Shown: positions 23,032 through 38,000, counted from the first letter of the stretch. The stretch is DNA of 64,000 bases from Liolophura sinensis (GCF_032854445.1 NC_088301.1:47799116-47863115), one strand, 5' to 3'. A program made the numbers and translations. The notes: generated by a model not told the origin, from the sequence alone.

Positions 23032-26000
23032 CTGCAATACACAATGAAAACTTCTGATTACAACGATGACTCCTGTCAGTGATCCAAAGCAAGAAATTGT
23101 TATTTCAATAGTACTTCTGCTTCAAGAGATGGTCAACCGATATAACCATTGCAGGGGCAAGAAATTACATTTGTGTAAGGAAAAGTCTGCACAAAATTTA
23201 TATGCTGCACGCAAGCAACAGTCCTCTTCAATCATCTAACATGAAGCCTATACATGTACTACAATTAATACCAACTCCCAATTTTTATCTTCTTACCAAA
23301 AGAGCAGCTTTTGTAGATCTAAAAACTATGTTTCTTTCACCATGTTTTCTTGAATACCAATTGTTAGGGTCAAAGTTTGTCATATACAATTTTTGTTACA
23401 TCACTAACACATGAATTCAAGCCTATATATAACAAAACCATCACAAAAGACACCAACTTCAGGTTCTAGGCAAAAATCTCAAAATTCAGTTACTTATCTT
23501 ATAAAGTTACTCTGACATGAAAAAGAGCAATGCTAATCAAATAAATATAATCTGCTGTTTACACTGACAAAATTTCCACAGCTAATCTAACATTACAACA
23601 TAAAACAAAACGAAACCACATTACCAAAGCAGGTATGTGTACAGATATGAAATCCTTCATTAGTGACTGAAATGTGCTGAAATTTTTATTCAGAAATCAT
23701 TTTGATCGTAAATATCAATTAATGAAGTGTACCAAGAGTTATTAGGTACCTTACTCTCTCTACTTCTACAACACAGACATTCACAGCACAACCCACAAAA
23801 CGAGGTACGTAAAAGAAAGAAAAATGTCACTGTCTAATAAAACTTCCAGTGGAGCTACATTATGTTTACATCCTTTGCAAGTGACCTTTGTGCTTTCTCC
23901 AACTAGTGCATTGCATGAATTTTAATTCTGTTTGAACACTAAGGCCCAAACCCAACTAGAATTATTTAGGTTCATATGTATCATTGGTTTTGTGCTATCC
24001 TTTCAAAATTATAATTACCTGAAAATAAGGATAAAACTATAAAGATACCTGCTATCATTTGCTCACTGAATGTTACTTCCATATACAAGTTATTATGACC
24101 TAACTTTCTAATATAATTATTCTTTCAACTGAACCATCTGAACAGTTAGATGTGTAAGTTTGGAATAAAACCAAAATAATAGAAGCAACAAAAGGAACTG
24201 AAGCATCCAAAAATCAGCATGACATAAAACCAGACACTGTGACATTAGTTCCCACATGAACATGGACAAAATACAAAGGTGTGATATTTTGAATGTAATC
24301 AGAAAAATGTTCCCACTCCAGAGAAGCTCAAATGTGAAAAGTTTTCTGATACATTCACAATAGAACGCAAACACACTTACATATCCACGTACCATGTTCT
24401 TTTTGTATCAAAGAAGAGAACCAGGTAAACGGGCTCGTCGTAACGCCTTTGGAGATTCAGAACTTCATCAGGTGGTACAGGTATAGGAACACCATTGTGG
24501 AAATAACCAGTCTTGGGCATTTTAGGATTGATGATCTGTTGACAGAAAATATGGAACCTTACTTTGAATCAATAGTGCGAAGATTAAAATATTTCAAAGC
24601 AGAAATATAAACATCAACACAGACTTGCAAAACAGTGTCTCTAGATTACTGTTAAGAAAGTTTATTTGTTTTTCTTGTCATTTTGGCAACTCATGAATAT
24701 ATGACTGATCTAAAATTACATGACATGCACCCATTTTGATCAATTCCAAAAGAAGAATACATGAATTGTTCAGTTTTTAAATAGATTTTGGAGAACTTAC
24801 CAGGGCTGGATACCATGGATATCCACGACATTTGGCCCAGACCAAATCCAGTGGTTCTAATGGAATGATGTCTTCGGAATCACAGCTGGTACTTCTCCGG
24901 GCACGTGCTACAACATAAACACATTTAAAATCAAAAACTAAAGCCATCCGCTGCAAGTTTTTATCATTCACAGTACAGTGACTAGACTGTGTGAGTACAG
25001 TTGGTTGTAAATCTTCCTCTAGAAACGTCTGGCCTAGCAATTCCACCAAAGGGAAATTCAACTTAGACAATATAAGTGAAGAATTTCCGTCTTAAATATG
25101 TTACAGAGATTCACACCCCCATGACTAAAATGTCTTAAGATTGACACAGACCTCTGTTCACAAGAGTTTCCTGATAAGTCGTACAATAGAGAGAAGTAAA
25201 ATTCAGCAATGCTTGCTTTAAGATGCAGCATTTATAAGATTTACACCAGTTGAGAGAACTAAAAACAAAATACCTTTTTGTACATAAATTTGTAATATAT
25301 ACACTGTACATATAAATCTGTTCCTTAAACAGGCATGTTAAGATTGAAATGAAAAATGGAGACATGAGGCATGGAATCAACTGCAAATGATAACAAAAGC
25401 AAATGAAATGCATTAGAAGAATTCATAAATTACACAACAAAACAAGTCGAAACCCTAAAACATGTCCAACGAGACTGAAAGGGCAGAGTCATGAATCATG
25501 ATACAAACAGTAACATGTAACCTGCAAGAGCAAAGGTCAGAGAGAGGTTAAGTTGCAGGGCTGAAGATAAAATAAAAACAAATCAAAACAGAATGCACAA
25601 GCTTGAAAAAACATATACACATGTTTAACTGTGATATTATCTTCAGCAATTTTACCCGAGTGGTGAAATATGAGCTACAAAGTGATGTACTTGATGTCAA
25701 ATACATGTTTTATCTTTGACTTCACAAGTATTTACTTGCTGAAATTATCACAGTTAACCATGTCAACATGTAACCCAAACACATGGACCTGATCCTGAAA
25801 ATTTGTCACTCTGCTGCTCTCTATTGTCCCTGCAGGAGTTGCCTCCCTTGTACTTCCTCCATTTCAGGTTATTTCCCTTCCACTGTTCATTGCTGCTAAT
25901 TGAAGCTTTCTGGGATATTTTACCAAGTGAGCCCAGGTTTTTGTTGCATACTGGCCACCGCCAAGCTGCTTCTACTGGCATATGTTTACTAAGAGTGGGC

Positions 26001-29000
26001 TTAAGTTTATACAGAGTCTTCCTTTCCAAAATTGGCCTCCTACGAACTTCCTTTCTTAGTTCATCAGTAATAACATCGCTGAACAAGTCTGTCACTATCC
26101 CTTGGCTTTTGTCTCTTAAGTTTCTCTCCGAAGGTAAATCAGCAAGTTTGCTAACAAAGGGAAACACACCTTTAGACGAAAAGTTTGTTTCAGGTTTGTG
26201 GATAGTTTCTGATACCTTACTTCTGAGATTTCTCCCTACAGATCTGTTTCTTTCTTGCATGTTACAACAATCATTGTCCAAAACTATATTTGATGTGTTT
26301 TCAACTGGCTTTAGAGATGTAATTTTAACAGGGCAATTTGAGCGGGTTGGGTATTGCCTTGTGGCAGGACAGAATTTGTGGCTAGAACTTGGAGACTTGT
26401 ATTTCAAAGCCTTATTCCTTTTCCTCTGTGCCTCTGAAACGGTTTGGTGCATGCTCCCAGGACTCCTCTCTGGACTCTCTGATATTCCCACAGATGGTCT
26501 CCAGGCAGTACTAGGGGAGCCAGAATCCCTGGTAACTGGGGTGAAAACTGGGGATCTCGTAGCCCCAGGTCTCAAGGAGTGGCCACTGTGTATCTGTCCA
26601 GCCTTCAGTATCTCTATACTTGATTCTCCAGTAATGGCTTCTGGATGTGGTTGCACCAGAACAGCACCCATTCCACAGATAGCCACCTGCCCTGTTGTTT
26701 TAGCCCCTTTGTTTGTGCCTCCATCCACTGCTTCCACCTTTGGCCAGGAGTGCATCCGTTTAATACCATCCATAAGGATGCTTTCAGGCCGGCCTTTTCT
26801 AATCTTGTCTGCAGTATCAATAGAGTTGGGTGGTCCTAGGGTCTGGCTATCGCACCTCTCCCACTGCTCATGGCTTCCCCCAGTCGATACTCTAGACAGT
26901 ACAGACATGCTAGAAGACTGGCTATCACAACAGGGGCTAGCAGGCTTCAGGCCAGCAGAACGAGTATTTGCAGAGGCAGGGTCATTCAGTTGTTGTGCCT
27001 GTGTATTAGTGTGGCTCACTGCCGCTAAAGATAAGGAATGCATTATGTACATGTCGTGAACTTTTTCTTAATCTTAGGTGATATTTTGAAACTATGTGCA
27101 AGGTGTATATCCATGTGCATGATTTAATAATGATGAATCCACACACACAGTCATTATAGGTGATACAAATCAAGGTACATGAAGAACTTCACACCCATGA
27201 AGGAATCCTATTGACTGCATAATACATTAGGCTGATGTTCTTAAGAAACCTCACTCTTGGACAACAATGGACAATGTCAATCTTTCTAGCAGGAATAAAA
27301 ATGCAAAAAAAATGCAAAAAAAATAAAAATAAATAAACATATAAATAAAATACACCAAACTGATCTACTGAAAAAAAAAAAAGACATGAAAAAGAAATAA
27401 CAGGTACTATGTTAAAAAAATAATCAAAAACAAAATATTTTGAAAACAAAACATACTGGACAACAGTCTAGAGTCTATTGTGATGATATAACAGTACATG
27501 TGTGTGGGTTGACTATGATCAGACAACACAGAAACAGCACGAGATTATCAGAGATCTGACCAGATTTTCCATAAGGCATAAGTAGTAGTAATGTCTGGCA
27601 CTGTCCAGCCACAAATAGCATCTTGAACTTTCTACATCTGAGGTTCACCTAACAATCTCACAGAGGCTGACATTTACATTGATGAACTCTCCTGACCACC
27701 AAACATTCACAGAAAACTGTACACACTGGCCAATTTATTCCATGTTTCCTCCAGAGAATCGGCAGCTAACCACCAGCATGCCAGAAAAAGGGCAAAACAA
27801 TTTACAGGTCAACAGTGTGGCCCTCATTAGAGAGATTTGTTTTCCCCAGGTTGTATTGTACTGGAGTGCACGGATGTGCCTGCATGAATACACAAACACA
27901 CACTACTAACTGTTGTCAGCCATCACAACAAGCCCACCACAAATCTGATGATGACCTGTCACACCACATGACCAGATAGTTTAAAAACTGATTCAGATTA
28001 ATTCTAATCATACACAAAGAAAAAAATGTACATCTGAAGCTGCTATAAAGTCAGTGTGTAAAAACAAACACCAAAATATACAAACAATAAAGTAATAGTG
28101 TTGTCAAACCATAAGCCTGGTGCTGTAAACATGAGGTAGTGAAGTGCTTTGTTTCAGAGAAGCTGTTAAGGAGTTAATGAATGAAATGGCAAGGTCCTTA
28201 AAGCTCATGTTAAAGCTAGAAACGTAGAAGATGAAAAGGTGACATAAGATGACACTAACGAATGTGATGAAGAAGCATCAGGTGTAAGAAACACAGTGGG
28301 GGTGAATGCATGAACTACCGTTATTTAAGTTATTCATTAACTAACCAACACATAGGTTACTACTATTTAGTCAGAAACTTATTTTAGAGGTTACAATTTC
28401 AAGGCTTAATTAGTATAATGAAAGGTAATAATACTAAATACACCTGTGATGTCAGCACCATCTCACCTTTGCGAGTTAATAAAGCAGATCCTATGGTTGG
28501 ACTAGAGCCTTCGGAATATCTTCCTTCAGCATGCGGGGAGAAGAAACCTGCAGAGAAGGTGTACACACAATCTACACTAAAAAGCAAGCCAACACCAGTC
28601 ACAAGCACAAGCAAAACCCAGAGTACATGCAAAGTAAGAAAAGTGCATGTACATGTAGACAGGATAAACTCTGTAAACAGAGGCTTTACAGAGGTTCATA
28701 AAGCCACATTACAACAGTACAGTCATCCAGCAGTATCAGATAAGGGGGTTCTTGCACCACAGCCCTATATTCACACATACAATGTAGACCTTGCAGTCAC
28801 CAGTCACCTTTTACCATGGCACAAGGGACATACATGCCCGAGATAAATGCACCGATTTGCCCTCACTTTGTGTATCAAAGTGACCATCATAAAGTAATTA
28901 TGATGTCTCATCAATTCTAACATCCATGACCAAGGTATACATGTAATTATAAATATATACGACACTGTTGCAAGAAAACAATGACACTATAATTTCACCT

Positions 29001-32000
29001 AAAATTTCCTGGAATTTTTCAAAGTCTAATCGGGTTGGTGAAAAATCATTCTGAAATAATGTGATAGTAAATGACACAATCTTTCACCAACTTACCAATC
29101 ACCCTTCTGTTTTACATTTCTTACAACTGTGATGTGATGGTAAAAAAATTCCCTGAAATTATAGGTGCATTTACCTTGTATATTAAAAATGTATTAGGAT
29201 TCAGTATAGAATGAACTTCCTAAATCTTTCTAATGAAAAATGGGATAGCCGCAACCTTGTAGCATATACCACATGTGCCTCCACCTGTTGGGTTACCTTG
29301 AGTCTTACAGGTTTTTGAGGGGTTGAAGTAGTACAGCAATATTGCCCAGAGTTGTTTAAAATGCTCATTGAAACCCCCACCTGCTAAAATGGGGTGTTGT
29401 TAATGTTTCACCTTGGCACATACCAGATTTAATTACTGACAAGATCCAGGAACTTTTAACATTCCATTCCTAATTAATCTTGGGGATAAAACTCCTGTCT
29501 AAACAGTTTACTTAAGAGGATAAATATTTCCTAGATATATCTTAAGCTTTGGGATTCAAAGTTGATCTCTCCACCTGGTTCTGAGATTCTCAGAACTTGT
29601 TCTTAGTGTCTGTGTGCTTAGCAGTAGACAGTTCTCGCAAAATAACCTTGCACCAACTAAATCCCAAGAGCAAATATGATCCTTTTAAAACTTTGTTTCC
29701 AACATAATTCCACTAATATGCCAAAGATATGTTTCATTAGATTTGTTTTCACTTAGAGGCATTCTCTGATCACTTTATACATTTTACACCAAATCTTAAA
29801 ACGTAATTTTTTGTCCCGTGTTAGTATGCGTTGTGACTGCTCCTCCTGAATGTGCGTTCTTCCACAAGCAACCCTCAGCTTAATAAATACCTGCTGCATT
29901 CATATGCAATGATAATAGTGAAAAAACATGTTTCTCTTTCCTGCAATATTTATCCAGATCTAGTTACGGACAGGGGTTGAGAACAGTCAAAAAGAACAGT
30001 CAAGAAAGCCAGGAGAATATGTGAAATACACAACACCTGGACGGCCCACCTGATCTACTGTTGATACTGGAGCTGCCACTGGAGCTGTCCGACAGAGAGC
30101 CATCACTGCTGCTAAGATCAGAGGTGCTGTCCGAATCCGAAGAATCTACACTCCTATCCGTTCTGTAGATGAGAAAGCTGGGTAGTGATGGTTGTCCTGT
30201 TGGTGGAGACCTCGGTGAGCGCGGAGACCGTGGTCCAGACAACGGGTCGTTCAAGGAGAGGGTTCGTTTAGGTGGGGAATGTCTGGATTCAGGCGAGCTT
30301 GGACCAGTAGTAGCACTAGCAGATCTTTTCCTCCCTACCATACCACTGGCCCCTGTGCCTCGTCTTGAGGGTGAGGGGAGAGGGCTGGTGGGTTGGGCAG
30401 AGTCACTGTCCTGCTGCAGTTCTGGGAGAGGTACCTTGGCCTTAGGAGGTCGCCCAGGAGGTCTTCCTGGTCCACGCCTTGCTGGCGTGTTGGTGGTGGA
30501 GGGTTGAGATTTCCTCGGCCCTTTATTGCTAAACAAAACAGCTGTCCTTCGATTCACTCCAACAGGAGGGGTGCTTGAGTCTTTGCCATCGGATGTTTGA
30601 CTGGAAGATGCTACTCCACGTCCAGCATCTAAAATCACAAAAGTAGGCAAACATGAGAGATGCCTGAAATAGTTTGGAGTACAAGCAATGTGTTAAACAC
30701 ATTGCTCTAAACATTCACATGAATAAAAAAAGTCTAATAATATTAATATAATAATATAACTATAATAATATTTAACAAATATTTTTTTCAAAAATTATAT
30801 TATATACGTTTAATACATTTCTCATGTTACACTGTTACTTCAATAATTAAAAGAGCAAAAAATGTAACCCTGGGTATCATGGCGTTTGAAGTAAACGCTT
30901 ACCAGGTTTGTGTTGACCCTCACTCTCGGACTCACTTCGTGACTTTAGTCGCCCTCTGCCACGCCCACGTGGCCGTCCAGGTGTCCCCTTTGTGCCAGAC
31001 TTTTGGGAAGACTTCTCAACTGCTAACTGAAGCACTGGGGGTGGCGATTTGGGTGATGTTGGTCCTCCAGGCTTGGATGGACTCTGTGGCTGACTGTCAG
31101 AATTTGTAGAGCCTGACCCCAAAAAAAAAGAACAAAAAAAAAAACAAACATAATACACACCTTGGACTTTTATAAGTTTTTGCATTCGACTTGCTCTAAT
31201 TTATTTCTATGATTGATGTTTAACTCTGCAATGAAGAATTTTTCACTTATATGATGGAGGAGTCATGTTTATAGGGGAGAGAAACAGAATGCCCACCAAC
31301 TTTCGCCCAGTAACTGACAAATTACTGACTGACAAAGTCACAAACATCTAGATTTGAACACGCTGAGTCATCTTCCTTTAACACTGCTCTTCTAAACTGA
31401 CCACTCACCTGTGTCCATGCCGCAGTTTTCCTCAATGTCACTGAGAGAATGCCCTTTTTGAAGGGCCAACTTCCGCCGCACTTTTATTATCTCCTTTTTT
31501 ATTGTTTTGGCAACCCGTGATCTTTTCCCTGAAGGATGAAAAAATGGATAAGATACATGTATTTAATTACATCTAGGAGCAAATGAGAATTCTGTCATTG
31601 TCGTATAAACTTGAGAGACAAATGCAAAGGAAAGTCATAAAATGCAAGATTTCTATAACAGTCATTACATGAGTTTTATGGCATTAAAACATTACTTTAC
31701 CTCCTTTTAAAACCATGTTGGCAGTGTCCATTTTGTCTAAAAGTATTCTTAACTGCTCTTCCAATGGCATCCCTTCCTTCAAGTCCTTCTGTATGAAACT
31801 ATCAACTAAGAGGGAAAGCAATAATTACCGTCAATATCAAATACCATTTGAGCCAGTGCTTGTGAAGTATCATTTCATATTTTGGCATGAGACAAATGTT
31901 TTTGTCACAACAGGTGAGGCCAAATTTTACATCATTTGAGGAAACGTTTAAACAGAAATGACACTGCATCATCGTGCAGAACAACAAGCAAATTAGGTAT

Positions 32001-35000
32001 AATTTATTACAAAGGTCTTTTCTGAGGTAATAACAATTAACATAATTTCAAGCAACTCCAGATATTTTCAGGTCCATTGGCTACTTTGTCACAGGCACTA
32101 TAAAACTACACACCAGGGTTCAGGTCAACAAATGACCGCTGTAATTTGATCCAACGGCACAGTTTCTATTTCCATCACGTTAATGATAAAAATAGATGGC
32201 CTGATACTTGTTTTAAGGTGTGCACCACCCTCCACATGGAATTAGACAAACTAATCAGCTAAGGTGTTGGTGACAAATTAAATAGCCAATCTGAAATGAC
32301 TGTTTTTGAATGCAAGACCAAATTTAAAGCACTGTGCAATGGTTTTGTGAATAAGTAAACACTTACAGTGTATGTGTACTCTGTACATCAAAGTAAGGCT
32401 TACAAATAGTGATATTTACAGTTTTATTTAGACCCTAACTTTTATTCTCTGCTTAACTCTTAGATGTGCAAGCAGCCCAAGGGTGGTTTGGCAACAGCCA
32501 CATGGGTCAGAGTATGGGACAAGCTGTCTGCACTGTGCCATGTGGTGTGACAGGCCATATGGCAGGTGTCATTTTCCACTGGCTATGTCCAGCCAGAGAC
32601 ATGACCTCACATACAACTGGTCAGATCAAGTGAAGTGGACAGGGAATAAATTACACTTGTCTGGACTTTGGGGCTAATTTAAATCCACAAGCTTGATGAA
32701 ATTAAAGTGTAAATCCCTTAATAATCCCTTTCCATTTTTTTAAAAAAACATTATGATTGGTTTTACTTGCTAAAACAATCCATGTAGACTAACAGGTCCA
32801 ATTTTTTACATATGCATGTGTAATAGAAATCGTTAGACAAAATAAAAACTTATTTCATTATTTTATATCTTATTACATATAGTGAAAATAACAAATTTCT
32901 CCGAAAAGCCTTTATTCAACAAAATTTTTTAATCAGTGCAAATTTAATGCACCAGGTGAATAAAAAGACAGGAAAGATGGGTGCTAAGAGTTGGAGGAAC
33001 TATTGTAGTATCCATAAAAAGATATGTAAGAAAACATCCTACTTTCACATGATACCAAGAGACATTACAAGCAACGTACAGTATTGTTCTGTCGCAGTGC
33101 AGAACTCTGTGTCATAACTTTAACACAATGGTTAACTGGAAACAGGGATGCATGTACACATGGGATGGATGGGAATGATGTTAGACACAGAAGTCAGAAA
33201 GTTTCACAGTTAATATCTCGAAAAAGTGCATGGATTGGCCTTATTGGTGACACTCTATATAGTCACTATTCCTGTAATTTTTCTGGTGTGTTGAATACTA
33301 TCGAAACTCACAGTCTTCTAAGATGACAGGATCATTGCGACAGTTTTGTGGAGGCTCAGTCAGATGAAGACCAGTGTCAGGATCATATCCCACACGCTCT
33401 GCCATGCGCCGTGTTGCACGAATTATTGCACCACCCTGTAAAATATTAATCAAGCAAACTCTTGTAAACGTGTACATTTGTATAAAATTAGCCAGTAGTT
33501 CTAATATTTCCTAGTAATGGGAAATTCTCTTTGGATATAAAAGTGAACAACAAAACCAGCATACAAAAAACTGGAGTATTTCTTGTGGGAGACAATTTTT
33601 CTTGTTTACCGTTTTCTATTGCCATGGCAACTGGAATACAAACTGCAATGTGCACAAGGGCAAAGTGAACCGTAACTGTAGTGATTAATAGTGTTTGTCA
33701 AACTCTTCTGAGCTGCAAGAGTTTTTTCTTTCTGATGATAATTTTAACACAAAAGACTTGTAAACTAATGTGATGTAAACTCTACATTTCAATTCATGAC
33801 ACACTGACTTTTGCTTTAAACAGATGAGGTTTCCAAGCAACAACACCTTCCCAGGATCATTCATAGGCCAAATAAGCTGAATCTGTTCTAACAATTCTGA
33901 ATAGCAAAATAACTTAAAATCACCTTGATATAGCTCTATTGCGTGTAGTTGTAGCTTAGCAATGATGCATGACTGGTACACATGCAAACCACCTACACAA
34001 ACCCCTTTCGTGCACAGGTATCTATTTAAACTGTTAGCTATCCACATTGCTGGTAAAGCAGATAATCCTTTGTTGATAAATGAGCTCTGAGATGAACGCT
34101 TGTAAGATGTGAGCATCAGTTGCACAAGGCGCCAGTCATCAACTAGTGAAAACACTGAGGGTTCCATGTGACCGCTCCTCTAACATCCCATGCTATGCAT
34201 CTTAAACACAGCCATGTCGTGTTTGTTTGTGAACAGCCTCTCACAGTCACTTGTTTATCTTCAGCACACTGTGATGTAATGTTTGTCTGAAAAGGAGGCT
34301 CAGATGGAGGAGAGAAGAGGCTGTACCAGCAAATCAATCCCTGCCAAAGGGTTGTCCAAGGAAAAGTCAATTAATAAGGTCTTTGCTTAATAGCAATTGA
34401 CATTGTTTTTCGGTACATTTTTTATACATAATTTTTTCACCTGATATGTATTTGGGACTATCACAACACTTCTCCTGGTTTTTCTGACGATAAACTGTTA
34501 AGTAAAGCTTAAACATTATGTTATTGAAAAAAAAAATAAAAAAATAAAAAAATAGCTTTTATTACCGATGTTAAGAAAGCAATTCATCAATAAAAATGGA
34601 CTTGTCAAGACCATGGATCAGCGCCTTCTCAGTAGCACAGTACAAGAGAGAGAAAAAGAAAGAGAGACAGAGAGACAGCTCTTGGAAAAACAGTGCGTGT
34701 CCAAAACGCTTCCTGATCATCCTCATTAAAATACAGATGCTATCATATCTGAATGGCAGTATTTGCTATGTGAAGTACTACACTTTTTATAAAAGGTGCA
34801 TGTACATGTAGTCGTACCAACCTGTTCTCTCAAACGAACTGCTGCTCTGTAAAACATGGTATCCTTCGCATTGTACACCATGCAGTTATTAACAAGAAGA
34901 TCAAAGTCAACCTCAAAATCTTCAATCGTTTTGTACTGGTGGCCCTCAACACGCTTTCTCATGGTTGTAAAATCCATAGGGGTTTCAATATATTCTAAGT

Positions 35001-38000
35001 AGTCAGGGACCTAAAAACAGTAAAAGAAAACACCTCCAGATGATGTTTCATTTTACTCTGTTGCTCTTCCACTTGTACCTCTGGATCAACATGATTTCAA
35101 ATTATGGTAGTATATGCTTTGAAGAAACAGGGAAATTGTAACTTCAACCCCCAAGTAACTTTTCAAACATAAACCAAATAGGAATGACATAAACCAAAAA
35201 CAAGCCTTGGAAAGCTGGAGAGGAAAACAGGACATCCCTTTATGTAGAAAGGTCGTCTCCAAAAATCAAGTTTCAAACAACTCTGTATTTATTTATTTAT
35301 TTATTTGATTGGTGTTTTACATTGTACTCAAAAATATTTCACTCATACGATGGCGGCCAGCATTATGGTGGGAGGAAACCGGGCAGAGCCCGGGGTAAAC
35401 CCACGACCATAAGCAGGTTGCTGCAGACCTTCCCACGTACGGCCGGAGCAAACTACTCTGTAAGTGTATCCTGTAAAACCCTACATTAAGCCAATTGAAA
35501 ACAAAGTCAACAAAACTGTGGCCGAATTAAACTTACCTCTTCTAATGACACGGGCTCGGCAAATATTCCATTAGGGTCCCTTTCCTGAATTTGGTCCAAG
35601 GCATCTCTCAGCAAGATCACAAAAGGCTGTAACTGCATTTCTTTGGCCAACTGGTGCAACTTGAGCTGGAAAAGCAAGAAAGAAAGATAAATATCCCAAA
35701 AGATCTTCATCAATTTATACTCATTGTAATAAGATGCATCTTCATCAATTACAAAGCAGAATCAAATGTCAGGACATCAGTTGCAAAAAATGAAGACAAT
35801 ACTGCATATTTCAATTACAGAGTGTTTACCTTATCATAAAAGGCTTTGTGTTAAGCCGAATAATTAAATAAAAAAAATAAACCAAAAAGTTCACACCACC
35901 CTACAATAATAAAATGATGACCATTAGGAGGAAAAATGATAAACTGATCATTACACAAATATGTACATGCGTTCATAGCAACTCGGGGAAATGCTCTTTT
36001 TGTCTTCAAGAGGAATACTTCATATATCTAACAGATGCACCATGGAATAGCTTCCCAAATTCAACTGTCATTATGTAGCAACAATGGGGAGGTAACTTGT
36101 AAAACTCCTTCTTGCCTGTATCAAGAGGGTTCAATGCTCTGAACTTGTTTGTTCTTACCTTTATTATATCACAATTATCAGTGTACATGTATGTGTGAAA
36201 AAAAATATGTGAAGTAAACACAAGCACTGCAATGTCACACAGGAAAACAATGTGTTCTACTGTCACTTGGACTTCCTGTGTCGCTTGTCCTCCAGTTTCC
36301 CATTGCATTAAGTGCCGGGCATCTTTTACCAATGTTGAGCTCATTCGTATTTTACATACTGTACATTTAGAATATGCTGAAAGACTGTGCATCTAAGTTG
36401 TAAAAAGACAAATACAAGGTAAGCCAGACATTAAATCGGCAAATCTCATCAATTATCTGTCCATAGCAATCAAACCAAAAAGATCAGAGTCCCCTGAATC
36501 TTTTGCATCACTATGTGATGAGACCTAGAGTAATATCTGGAAATAATTGATTTACGTGTATAAAGCTATATTAAGGAGCAGGCAGAAATTATCCATGAAA
36601 CCTCAGCCAAGCAGGTGGTAGGCATCAGAAGATTTACACCTTGGCAACTTTTGAAAGGTCCATCATCTAGTTCCATCATTCAAACACATTCTTACTTGCC
36701 AGGGATATTAATAAAACTGCAATCAAAATCCATTTATCATGTCAGGAGAGATGGATTCAGACAGCTGTTTCACAGATTAGCAGGTCAGTAGAGGAGCAAC
36801 CTAGATAGTCTTGCCTAAGATTGTACGTCACTCACAGTAAGCAACCTACTGTAGTAATCACACAGTCAGATATATAGCTACTGCATTCTTTGAATTCTAG
36901 GGGGGTACTAAAAGCACCACACTTCTGTACCCTAGCTGTACACCAAAAATCAACCTTCTACACTTAAAGTGGAACTGACGACGATACCATATAACACGCA
37001 TAAATCCATGCATACATGAAGAAAAAAAAATATGAAAAATGTGAACAGGAATTCATCTATCACTGAAATGCCACCTTGTCACAGATTTAGCTATCTTTAT
37101 TCTAACAATTATTATATACATGTAGTTTAGCATATTCTTGCTACATGTACATGTAGTGTTGTTCTAAAGTGAACTTTTCTCTGAGAATTATAAATACATG
37201 AAACACTGATCAAAGTGTACAAGTCTAGGAGAGAGTACACATTCTAATTTGTCCTATATGTCTTAAAGACACTACATTTGGGTTAGCACACACCACGTTT
37301 TCATCTTAGACGATTCCAATAGATGTTATCACAGCCTCAACCGCAAATTAAGTCGCTTACAGAATTAAAAAAAAAAAATTAAAGAAACTGAAGGCCAGTG
37401 AAATAAGCTTAGTTGGCAGAATGTAATGCTATATCTGTTTTCACTAACGAAACAGCTGTAAATGTTGTGGCAAGTCGCCAAACAACTTTTGGAATGCATG
37501 TACTTAGAATAACCCTCTATATGCACGTACATTTTATGGTCCTCAAAACTTTACTTGTTTTATCCATTGCATGGCCACCTAAGTGTTGGTGTAAAATCTT
37601 ACCATGCAACATTAGGTTATTTGGAAAAATATATCTGTAAGCTTAGTACTCCCTTCCCTCAGTATAACACATGGTCTGATGCAATCAGTGTGTGGAGCCA
37701 CAACTAAGCACTGTATGCAAGTAGCAAACAGCTTATTTACAGTTCTTAAGTTCAGATTCAGAGTACATGTAGTGGCAACTCAAGCGGAAAATCCAATGAT
37801 ATTATGTCTTTACACTAAATTGTCTGTTCTAACCATGATATAAGAGTTATTCTGTTCCATCATTTAAACAACAATAGACTAAATAAACACAATGTCACTT
37901 TTTAGGAAGTGTTTCCATGGTCAGGTGTTTTCATACATGATAAAGACCCACAGATTTATTAGATAATATACAGCACTTGCTAGGCACCAAATAGTAGTTG

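Noticed and set aside
24381-24392. Alternative donor (gtaagt) 12 bases beyond the chosen PWWP splice site
   Set aside because: Using it would insert residues into the conserved RTW-QW join; the chosen donor reproduces the family sequence exactly.
28418-28846. 142-codon plus-strand open frame in a BRPF intron
   Set aside because: It is antisense to the candidate 81-nt BRPF exon and shows no motif.
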